A stretch of DNA of 64,000 bases from Galeruca laticollis (lineage: Eukaryota; Arthropoda; Insecta; Coleoptera; Chrysomelidae), in NCBI GenBank assembly GCA_963921935.1, contig OY998180.1, positions 210,358,744-210,422,743 of the forward strand. Reading direction: 5' to 3'. The position numbers and the translations under genes were made by a program. The notes under the pieces were generated by a model that saw nothing but the letters and a program-made list of their open reading frames with translations, did not search any database and was not told the origin of the DNA. This document shows, one piece after another, positions 55,330 through 64,000 of the stretch (the stretch's first letter is position 1; each line of letters opens with the position of its first letter).

Positions 55330-58110
55330 GAATTGTATATATGTACAATGTTTGTAAATATTAGGTATAAAGAAAAAAATATATAAAAAGTACAGAAATA
55401 TTATTAAAAAAAAAATGTGTGTGTAGTGAAGTGAATTCGAAAAGTGTGGGTAACGGAAAAATGTTATTTCTCTTTTCGTTTATTTTGTATTTGGAGATTT
55501 CGAAAATATTAGAAATATGTTTATAACACAGATTCTTTTTTTTGTATAAAAGTGTAAACAATTTTTGGATTCTCCAATGTTGGGGTGAGAATGTGTAACA
55601 TATTTAATTGGTTGGTACATCCTGTATACCTACCGAAATATTATCAATACAGATTTTTATTGCACCTTGAAGTTGAGCTTGTAGATATTGTGGAAAATAA
55701 AATTCAGTGTCGAGTACAGCAGTTAAATTATTAATACCTATAGTCCTTATAAATTGCCAAATAAATTAAATATTGAGATATTAAGTAATTATAGATAATA
55801 ATTATCAAATAACCAAGTAGAGTTATAACAGATACGTTTCCAGAATTTACAACAACTCTAATTTCATAATCTTTTTCGCATTCAATTTCCTACTCTTTGT
55901 GTATAGACTTAAGAATATCGTATCGGAAATTCTACAATGTTGATTCAAAAATAATATTTTTGGAATTTTGTGATTAAATTTTCGAAAAACTAAAACATGA
56001 CCCCAGAACAAGAAAGACATGTATCTACTAAACTCATACTATTAATTAGAGAAATGACTATCAAATTTCGATGCGATATTCTTCAGTCTGTTTAAAAGTT
56101 TTTTAAAATCGCATTTCCTGTTGGGACAGAATACCTCATATAAAAACTGGTTTTAAAATATTGTTGATATTCCATTCACATACCATTTTGAACAAGTCTT
56201 CTATTATTCTGCAATGAGTTGTGCAATATACATTTAATCCAAGTATAGTTGTTTGATTTCCGCCTTGTTGATGTTGACATATACATAGTCCATTCCTGAT
56301 CTAAATTTAATCTTCTTACGACCAGTTCCAGTTTAATTATTTTGAATTTGATTTTCTGGTAAATCTTGTGAGTTGGGGGTATTAATATGACTGTTAAGAT
56401 TTAATAGGATTTATACAAAGTTATCCAGGAATAATGAGGAAATATTTTTAGAGAATACAGGTTTAACCAAAATAATTTACTTCACATAAAGTAATCGAAA
56501 TAATGCTAATGGTTGAAGATACCAAAATTGGCAAACAGGACTTAATCAATCAGAATTTAAGCCAACAATAATTATTCATCATGGATGATATTTTCACTTA
56601 TGCATTTGTTTTTTTATAAATGCCAGCGTTAAAGAGGAATGATTATTACCTATGTGAAAGTAAAAATTACCTAGGACCGTAGAATATAACCACTAAAATC
56701 CAAAGTTGCATTTTTTATGTACGTTACAGAATTTAAAGTTTCAACATTAGTGGCGTATGAGTCAGAAAGGATTATGGAAAATTTGTATTTTATTTATAAA
56801 ACCACTATAACCTCTTTGGGGTTAATTTAAATTTTTTAAATAAAAATATGGTCGCGTTAAACGGTTTTTCCAGCAAATGTCTAATAATCCATAAGATTTA
56901 CTAAGGTTGATGGGAAGGAGGCTACGTGATCTTATTCAATAATTTTTAAACAATACTATTTTATTTTTTTAATCATTTTTGAGATACATCTATCTTATGA
57001 AGACAACGAAAAGTTGATTCGAATTATACACATTTCATAGTTTTAGGACCTCATCATGTTAACATTTCGATTAAACCTATACTACACAACATCGACCTGT
57101 TCCACATTATTCCACAGACACCCTGTATAATAAACTATAACCGCAAACTTCTTATTCTAAAATGTTTATCATAAATTTCTTTTCAAATTATATACATGAT
57201 TTCTCTTTCTATTTTTATATTTTTATAAAGATTCAATGAATGTTTATGCAAATATATGAAAAAATGTATACCAATATGTCATTTTTTAATAACATCAATT
57301 TTTATATTGTTATCTCATTTTAAATATGAGTAATACAATAAAGATCATTCCATGAATTGTTATTTTATTAAAACTATTTTCAAAATCAAGTTAATAAGTC
57401 ACGTGCTCAAGAATCATTAAAAATAATAATAATAAATTGTTAGTTTTGTAATGCAAAAACAAACAATTATTTTTAGCTTAAACAACATGAATAATGGCAA
57501 TTTATGACAGAAAAATAGTTTGTAAATGAATGAATCAAATACAGCCGCATTAATAACATGCGTTAATAGAGCCAAAAGGCAAGCAAACTCAAACCCCAAC
57601 TGATCAGATTTACTTTTGGCCTTGGATTGGAAGAGTTGCTGTCTTACTTCTTTCGCGCATCAAACGGTCACCTGCACTGCACAACACCTGGCACTTATCA
57701 ATTTATTTTGAATTTTCGACTAAAACTAGCCGATCAACTGAATACTCGATTGGTAGTAAAAAGCAATGTAATCAAAAAGTTAATTGGGTTAGTGCACCGG
57801 ACGGTTCCCTACTGACGGAATTAGAATACTCGAATAAACTATAGACCCGCGCGCCGTGACTGACACAGCCACACTTCGACAAATTCGTTTAGAGACTGTA
57901 GACCAACAACGACGGTTGGCCTATGCCTTCTAGATATATATGAATCATGGTGTTCACCACCACATTTGTATGTATACGAGTTGTGAGTGTGAGTGCAGAT
58001 GGTACCCACAGGACGCGCTATGTTGGAAAAGGAGAATATTACTACTGATGTTGCCAATTTCGCGTACTATAGGAGATATAAAAATTTAGCCATCTTCAGG
58101 GTTATTCGTC
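55330..58110. other. AT-rich DNA, no gene recognised
   Basis: No convincing coding similarity. A degenerate end-like ACACCCTGTATAATA occurs at 57,118-57,132. Confidence 0.35.
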
Positions 58111-58113
58111 GTC

Positions 58114-58114
<1 letters not shown>

Positions 58115-58173
<59 letters not shown>

Positions 58174-58185
58174 TATATATATATA
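58115..58185. repeat. (TA)n microsatellite
   Basis: About 35 TA dinucleotides with one interruption near 58,169, followed by CAGTATGTCCCAAAAG, which resembles a small Tc1-type terminus. Confidence 0.9.
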
Positions 58186-58476
58186 CAGTATGTCCCAAAA
58201 GTTGTCTACAAATGGACAACTTTTTTATCAATTTTAGGAAAAAAGTCCGATTTTGTACCAGATATTCCGACTTTCCGAAAAGTTTAGTTTATAAAAATTG
58301 TTCAGTACGATGACAATTTGGTCCATTTTTATCTATGCTAAAGAGTAAACCGCTTCCTTTTAGGTCAAACTTAACCCGGATTCAAATTTCTCATCTAACC
58401 TGTATACCACTAAATATTTTGAAAATTTAATTATTGATTATAATATGATGCAAAACGTTTTTATGAAGAATAATAA

Positions 58477-58936
58477 TGTAATGTTTTTCTCATTTGTTTA
58501 AACAGTAAACGGGTGGGATAAACTTTAAACCCACGGTATGGCGGCTACTTACTAATTTATTTAAACACTACACTATTCACTAATTATATACACAGTATAT
58601 TCACTTGAACTAATTTATATAAACACTTAACTAATTTATATTCACTTATTTACTTGTTTATCTCACGATGTCAAATTATTAACTAACTAACTGTTCCTGG
58701 TCGGTCCCTTATATATTAATGCCTTTTTCACTAGAGAATTCTAGATTACGGCTTACTCAAAAACAATTGGCTTTCTGGCGTTTTCTAGATAAGACTGGTC
58801 ACAAAAACACTGATAAGATAGTCACAATTCGTAAACAATTCTAAGAAACCCTGCGCGTCCGCCATACTTTTAACTTTCATACATGGCTTAGACAGAGTCA
58901 GATTCAGGGACTATACCAGTGTTCTGTTTCATAACA
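58477..58936 (-). repeat. 3' LTR of the minus Gypsy copy
   Basis: It begins on the minus strand TGTTATGAAACAGAACACTG and ends GAGAAAAACATTACA. It aligns end to end with the solo LTR at 33,271-33,760 and the LTR at 13,349. The last 16 codons of pol and its stop lie inside it. Confidence 0.88.
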
Positions 58937-61350
58937 CCTAACATAACCCCCTCCTTAAATGGAAGTTCCTGCTGGAACTTTTGTGTAGCCGAGACTGGAT
59001 GTTTGAATCGGCAACTGGCCCCATTTCTACACTTTCCGATCTTATGGAAATAGCAGGGCACCGTCTTCATCGGATACTGATAACGGGGGTTGTAGCTGCA
59101 AATTAATATCTGGACATCGGTATCTTGAAAGATAATCTCTACCATGTTCCTGATGATTCGCCAATCCAACTGGTTACTGGCTATCTTAGGCATAGCCAGT
59201 TTCTTCACGTTTCTTCACACAATGTCTCGTAGGCTTCGAAGTGCTTTCCACACATAGGTAGATCGATCTTGAAATTCATTTTTAGTTACCACGTAGAAGA
59301 CGTACCGCGAATTATGTTTCAGTTTCAGTGTCTTGCCAGGGGCTGGAATCTGGTCTTCAAGTTTTTTTAATTACCCGAACTTTTTTCGAAAGACGGATGC
59401 CAACCAACGTGCGTTCTTGGTACGGGCGGGGATGTTGTATGTCAGTGAATAATCTTCCGGGAGAGTGAACAAATCTTGTCGTTGTTCTGAGGTGACTCCA
59501 TATCTAGCTTTCCCGGTACCTCCATACGCGCCCATAAATTCATCGAAGGTAGGGTCAGACACATCTCGAATATGGTTTACTCCTTTCTCTAGGTCATGAT
59601 CTCCTTCGAATGGCGCTAGTCGGTTTTGGTGAACTACTTTTGGTTTTCCGTTGGGGATCTTGCTGATGCGATATATAACATCATTGATCCTTTTCTTGAT
59701 TAAGTATGGACATTCCCAGGATTTTTGTAATTTTGGAGAAAATCCTTTTCTCCTCGTCGGGTTGTGTAACCATACTTTGTCCCCTTCTTTAAAACCGCCT
59801 ACTGTGGCCTGCGTGTCTTACCGACATTTCATTCTGTCGCTGGCAACTTGAAGATTGGTTCGAACTAATTCATGAATATCGTCCAGCCTTCTTCTCAATT
59901 GGATTACGTAGTCTTAGCCTGCTAGATCTTCTCCAGGCCGACAGCCAAATTCCAGGTCACAAGGAAGCCTCATTTCACGTCCAAACAGGATTTTCGCAGG
60001 TGTTTCACCCGTGGACTCATTGACGGCAGATCGATAAGCCAATGCGAATAGGGAGAGATACTGGTACCAATCTCTCTGATGGCTGGATACAACTTTGGAC
60101 AGGTATTTTCCAATAGTCCTGTTCATTATCTCGACCATTCCATCTGACTGTGGATATAATGCTGTTGTTCTGGTCTTCTTCATTCCCAGCTTCTCGCAAA
60201 TCTCCTGGAATAGATGACTTTCGAAATTTCTTCCCTGGTCGCTGTGGACTTCAAAGGGCACTCCATATCGGCTGATAAATTCTTTCACCAATACATCTGC
60301 GACAGTTGTGGCCTCTTGATTCGGGATAGCGTAAATTTCCACCCACTTTGTGAAATAATCCATTACAACCAGTATGTATTTGCCACCATTTTCTGCCATT
60401 GGAAATGGCCCAGCGATATCTAAAGCAATCCGTTCGAAAGGGCTTCCAACATTGTACTGTTTCATGGGTGCCTTTCTCTTGCGATGTGGTCCATTACTCG
60501 TAGCACAAGTCGTACATTTCTTACACCAGTCCTTCACATCGTCGGAGCTGTTCATCCAATAGAACCTTTCACGAACTCGCTGAAGGGTTTTCTTCACTCC
60601 CAGATGACCTCCCGATTGACTGTCGTGTAACTTCCTTAATACCTCAGCTACTCTTGTTCTCGGGATAACTAGCTGTCTCCTCATCTCAGAACCATCGTCG
60701 TTTTCAAGGACTCTTTTCAACAGGCCTTCTTCCAGGACAAGGGAGTCCCACTGAGCCCAATACGCCTTGAGTTTCGGTGAAAATCTTGACACTTCTTGCC
60801 AGGTAGGTCGCCGGTTTTCTTTCTTCCATTGCCAGATCATCTTCAGGTGAGGATCATTCTCCTCATCTTCTCTGATCCTGGTGGGTGACCATTCCTCGTT
60901 GGCTACAGTAGTTCTTGAAACTGCAGCTTCCCTAGATTCCACCTTGTTGCAGTGGGAGCAGTCTGTTCGACATGGCCGTCTGGACAGGGAGTCGGCATTT
61001 TGGTGACTCACACCAGCTCGATGTTCGATGTTGAAATCATACTCTTGAAGTCGTTCAATCCATCTAGCGATATGGCCCTCGGGATTCTTGAACTGCATCA
61101 ACCACTTGAGTGCTGCATGATCCGTCCGGATTAAAAACTTCCTACCATAGAGATACTGGTAAAAGTGTTCCACGGACTTCACTACCGCCAAAAGTTCTCT
61201 TCTTGTGACGCAGTAGTTTCGTTCTGGTTCGGAGAGGACTTTACTAAAATATCCCAGCACTCTTTCTTGCCCTCCTTGGATCTGTGAGAGCTCTCTACCA
61301 ATTCCTACGTAGCTTGCGTCAGTGTCAAGAATAAAGTCTCCCAGTAACAC
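58888..61350 (-). pseudogene. Gypsy pol: RNase H, integrase, macrodomain, CCCH zinc finger
   Basis: One frame runs from 61,350 to a stop at 58,888 with only four internal stops (59,914, 59,818, 59,371 and 59,215) and no frameshift seen. RNase H: DFILDTDASYVGIG, LLAVVKSVEHFYQYLYG, IRTDHAALKWLMQF. Integrase zinc region: GGHLGVKKTLQRVRERF, WCKKCTTCATSNG. Core: LDIAGPFP, VHSDQGRNFES, DGMVEIMNRTIGKYL (D, D, E). C-terminal integrase tail: GDKVWLHNPTRRKGFSP, WECPYLIKKRIND, VVHQNRLAPFEG. Without a break come VSDPTFDEFMGAYGGTG, a TARG1-like macrodomain (59,475-59,092) and a C-x7-C-x5-C-x3-H finger (59,055-58,999). Gag, protease and RT have been deleted. The extension is unusual for Gypsy; homology is by motif and awaits a profile search. 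Confidence 0.87.
58999..59475 (-). other. TARG1-like macrodomain and CCCH finger at the pol C-terminus
   Basis: The macrodomain reads QDLFTLPEDYSLTYNIPA, WLASVFRKKFG, LKKLEDQ, RYVFYVVTKNEFQDRSTY, ALRSLRDIV, VKKLAMPKIASNQLDWRII and VEIIFQDTDVQILICSY. Each block has a counterpart, in order, in OARD1/TARG1-type macrodomains: DLF-x2-P, SL-x3-I, the FKKKFG helix end, the YY-x2-TK strand, the L-MP-I strand and the IF-x2-TDI-x-I strand. Two ligand-contact sites look altered: the glycine-rich GAGIA-type turn is ARWLA, and the GCGLD-type loop is ASNQ and shorter. Binding or hydrolysis of ADP-ribose by this copy is therefore doubtful. The finger VPCYFHKIGKCRNGASC-RFKH follows directly; this type commonly binds RNA. 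Two stops (59,371 and 59,215) interrupt the region. Confidence 0.72.
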
Positions 61351-61353
61351 TTA

Positions 61354-61354
<1 letters not shown>

Positions 61355-61415
<61 letters not shown>

Positions 61416-61769
61416 TTAACTAATCACTTAAATCTAATTTATATGCACACAAACTTGATTATATTAGCACTTTACTGTTCGGTGATTTCTGTTTATTTCT
61501 CGAGATCACTTTATCAACTCCACTCCCTCTTTGCCTGATCAGTCGCTTATATATTAAAGCCATTTTTACTAGTAAATTCCGGACTGCACAAAAACAATTG
61601 GTTCTGGCCTTTTTTAGATAACTCTGGTCACAAAAACAATGTTTACATAAGATAGTCGTAGAGTCGTAAACAGTTTTTTATAACTGCATATCCGCCATAA
61701 TTTTAACTTTTATACCTGGCTTAGACAGAGTCGGTTTTAGGGACTATACCAGTGTGCTTTTTCGTAACA
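61355..61769 (-). repeat. 5' LTR of the minus Gypsy copy, truncated, with (TA)n expansion
   Basis: Outer end TGTTACGAAAAAGCACACTG at 61,769. It follows the solo LTR down to AACACTTAATTTATATATA, where a (TA)n run of about 29 units (61,357-61,414) has expanded. The last 100 or so bases of the LTR are missing and RNase H coding begins at once. Confidence 0.82.
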
Positions 61770-62636
61770 ATACAAAGGTAATACAGCGTGAGGCGTTTCT
61801 AAGGGAATTTTTTTTAAATCTATATTAGCGCCAATGGTTTTTTACAAATCATAACCTATTACGCCAACAAAATTTGGGGAGAAATCGAATAAATAATATT
61901 TGTGATTACCTTTAACATTAAATGAAGGGAATATAGAAATGACGATAGTTTCATCATGAAAAGTTTTCAGGTCTAATATACTTTTTATACATTTTGTGAG
62001 CAAGATCCGATTTAAGAAAACATTGGCCTGACCATGTACCTATAAGAAATTTAGAATTTAGTTCTGCTATAATAAGCTGAGGTAAGAATGAATAAACAAC
62101 ATTATTTTTATTTATCATTTTACATTAGTCCTACTTCAAAACACTGTATTCAACTATCCTACTAGTACTACTTTATTTTCATTAAATCTACGATTTACAT
62201 CAAAAAAACACATGCTTGGTACGTTACAAATTGAATTAATGGTAGCAAATGAATGGACACTGCACATATTATTTTCTGTCACACAATTTTATTTCCTGTA
62301 CAACAATTCACACTTAGAATTCCGTTAAGGAAAAAATTGGTTTATTTACTCACCCGCATACACGTAATTAGTCTTACAAACGAAAGGCCAATTTATCGAC
62401 CGGTCATGAAAAAAAGAAATAATTACATCGGTAGCCACAAGTAATGTTACAAAAGCAATGAAAAATTATTTCTTTGACGATTAGTTATAAAAAAATAGTA
62501 GAGCTTCGTGCATTTCCTCTTTAAATTTTCTTCCAAAGGCTAAATAAACGGTATAGAATTAGATGAAGTGGAGATTGTATTATGGATTTCGTCTATTTAC
62601 CCTGAGTAGTAGTACACATTAAATGTTATATTCAGG
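61770..62636. other. AT-rich DNA, nothing recognised
   Basis: No gene or repeat recognised; the small ORF 62,253-62,444 has no known domain. Confidence 0.4.
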
Positions 62637-63893
62637 TTATAATTGTTATTTGTAAAACAGGTGTCACAATGACTCGTTTTGTAGTACGAATACTACATAA
62701 TGTCATTGTGACACAAGTTTTACACAAATTCGCATTTATCCCAAAAATCGAACGATATGTATACCTATATATTGATCCTATACAATAAAAAAATAAACAA
62801 TTGACAAATCATTGATGAATAAACGTTAGTATACTTTATTTATTAATACTTTTAATATATAATTGATTCAAATTTACCTTTAAGACCATTTAATATAATA
62901 GAAGCTAGAACAACACTAGACCATTTTATAATTTGTTTCAAGGTTAAAGTCAAATGTCAAATAAAAATACATTCTACATACAATAACCAACTGTATGACA
63001 CTAAAAATTACTAAAAAAGTGTTCAAAGAGACTTCATTGTGTCACTATAAATAATGTTATAATGAAGTCTCTTTTATACGCGGATTGTAAAATAGTTATT
63101 TGTAAAACAAGTGTCACAATGACTCGTTTTGTAGTACGAGTGAAGTTTGCACAACGAACCGCGAAGCGGTGAGTTGTGCAAATCACGAGTACTACAGAAA
63201 GTCATTGTGATACAAGTTTTACACAATGTTTTTTATAATTCGCATTTATTTAATTATTTAAATGAAATAGAATTTCATATAATCCCTGTTTTTAAACTAG
63301 GACGGGTGGTTTGAATTTAAGTTGGCAATTCTGTAGATTCCTAATTGGTCAGATCACAGATGGTTTTATTCAGCACTTCCGACTTTTGACATATTATAAC
63401 CGAATAATTGTGTAAATTGTAAACAAACTTTCATTTAAGCAAAAAGAGGATGATTATTTGTTTAAAAAAATCTTCTTCGTATATGCTCTTGCGATCTATT
63501 TATATTATATCATGAACAGAATTCTTTCTGTAATACATCTTCACATAGATATTTGGTAAGTTTCGTATACCTATTTATTGATCCTATACAATATAAAAAT
63601 AAACAATTGACAAATCATTGATAAATAAATGTTAGCGTACTTTATTCATTAATATTTTTAATATATAAATCATTCGAATTTACCTTTAATATAATAATTT
63701 GCTAGTTAAAACAAAGCTAGATCATTTTATTGATAATTTGTGTCAAGGTTAAAGTCAAATGTCAAATAAAAATATAACTAAATACAATAACCAACTGTAC
63801 ACTAAAAATTACTATAACAGTGTTCAAATAGCTTCATTGTGACACTATAAACAATGTTATAATGAAGTCTCTTTTATTCGCGAATCATAAAAA
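62637..63893 (+). repeat. Two-unit repeat with hairpin heads
   Basis: Each unit starts with a hairpin (62,650-62,727 and 63,100-63,226) and ends with a body of about 330 bases (62,759-63,090 and 63,565-63,889). The bodies share TATTGATCCTATACAATA, ATAAACAATTGACAAATCAT, GGTTAAAGTCAAATGTCAAA and GTTATAATGAAGTCTCTTTT. The second unit has an extra 330 bases between hairpin and body, absent from the first. Non-coding. The structure fits a non-autonomous element present as a tandem dimer. Confidence 0.75.
63100..63226. repeat. Long hairpin, 127 bp
   Basis: TTGTAAAACAAGTGTCACAA and GTAGTACGAGT...TTTGCACAAC on the left are mirrored on the right by GTTGTGCAAATCACGAGTAC and GTCATTGTGATACAAGTTTT. The tip is ACCGCGAAGCGGT, itself a small GC-rich hairpin. 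The companion at 62,650-62,727 keeps only the outer arms. Confidence 0.82.
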
Positions 63894-64000
63894 TGATGTT
63901 TTCGAACTACGCACAAATGAGAAATTTATTAAACTAAAGTTAACAAACACATTCTTAATTCATTTTGAATTTTAGAATATTTATATGTTTTACAATATGC

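Larger units (their letters stand above)
58477..61769 (-). mobile_element. Gypsy LTR retrotransposon, minus copy, internally deleted
   Basis: The 3' LTR is 58,477-58,936 and a shortened 5' LTR is 61,355-61,769. Between them is a pol that begins at RNase H. A deletion fused the 5' LTR, close to its (TA)n run, directly to RNase H coding, removing the LTR 3' end, primer site, gag, protease and RT. The polypurine tract GGAGGGGG (minus, 58,947-58,954) sits 10 bases before the 3' LTR. The bases flanking the two LTRs (ATAA and ATAC) do not match exactly. Same family as 13,349-15,600. Confidence 0.88.

Noticed and set aside
55578..55640. Gypsy polypurine tract and LTR start after the integrase tail
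   Set aside because: Only a G-rich run and a TGTAACA word; no second LTR copy in the window to confirm.
1..64000. CRISPR arrays, prophage or bacterial operons
   Set aside because: Repeats present are satellites, MITEs and LTRs; introns, LINEs and piggyBac elements indicate a eukaryotic genome.

Overview
The window looks like a stretch of heterochromatic or intergenic DNA from an arthropod, most likely an insect. It is AT-rich and I found no convincing host gene, tRNA or rRNA. Nearly every recognisable coding segment belongs to a mobile element: two piggyBac-like elements, a DD41D mariner, two DD82E IS630/Tc1-type transposons, a Tigger/pogo element, a BEL/Pao fragment, Gypsy LTR elements, three kinds of LINE, and several Penelope-like (GIY-YIG) retroelements. 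The taxon cannot be fixed from sequence alone.

Layout. 0-4 kb: a foldback MITE, a satellite fragment and an intron-containing piggyBac relic. 4.6-8.1 kb: a Penelope relic and a BEL/Pao pol fragment. 8.9-11.9 kb: an intact-ORF DD41D mariner and a LINE carrying RNase H. 13.3-15.6 kb: a Gypsy element with 5' LTR, SAP/coiled-coil gag and an integrase-only pol. 16-18 kb: two MITEs. 18.8-21.7 kb: an RT element with a zinc knuckle and endonuclease-like tail, a tandem repeat and a Gypsy RT relic. 22.8-27.6 kb: an APE-type LINE split by a 1.1-kb satellite insertion. 30.6-36.3 kb: an old LINE broken by a complete piggyBac, a solo LTR and a Tigger element. 39.3-43.1 kb: a foldback element with roughly 0.95-kb terminal inverted repeats, itself hit by a Penelope-like element. 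45-51 kb: two DD82E copies. 54.8-55.3 kb: Penelope and Gypsy scraps. 58.5-61.8 kb: a second Gypsy copy of the same family as the one at 13 kb. 62.6-63.9 kb: a hairpin-containing repeat in two units.

Most striking observations. (1) The Gypsy pol at 58.9-61.3 kb continues in one frame past the integrase into a TARG1-like macrodomain (ADP-ribose-binding fold) and then a CCCH zinc finger, ending inside the 3' LTR. I know of no described retrotransposon with this arrangement. (2) A plausible type I hammerhead ribozyme lies in the 3' region of the Penelope-like element at 40.8 kb. (3) The 3.9-kb foldback element carries a cysteine-rich CXC-type ORF. (4) The piggyBac at 30.7 kb has perfect TTAA duplications and a long ORF but an Asp-to-Asn change at a catalytic position.

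No host pathway or operon-like organisation is visible. What the parts record is an order of insertion: satellite into LINE; piggyBac, LTR and Tigger into another LINE; Penelope into the foldback element. All homology statements rest on motif recognition by eye, with no database search.
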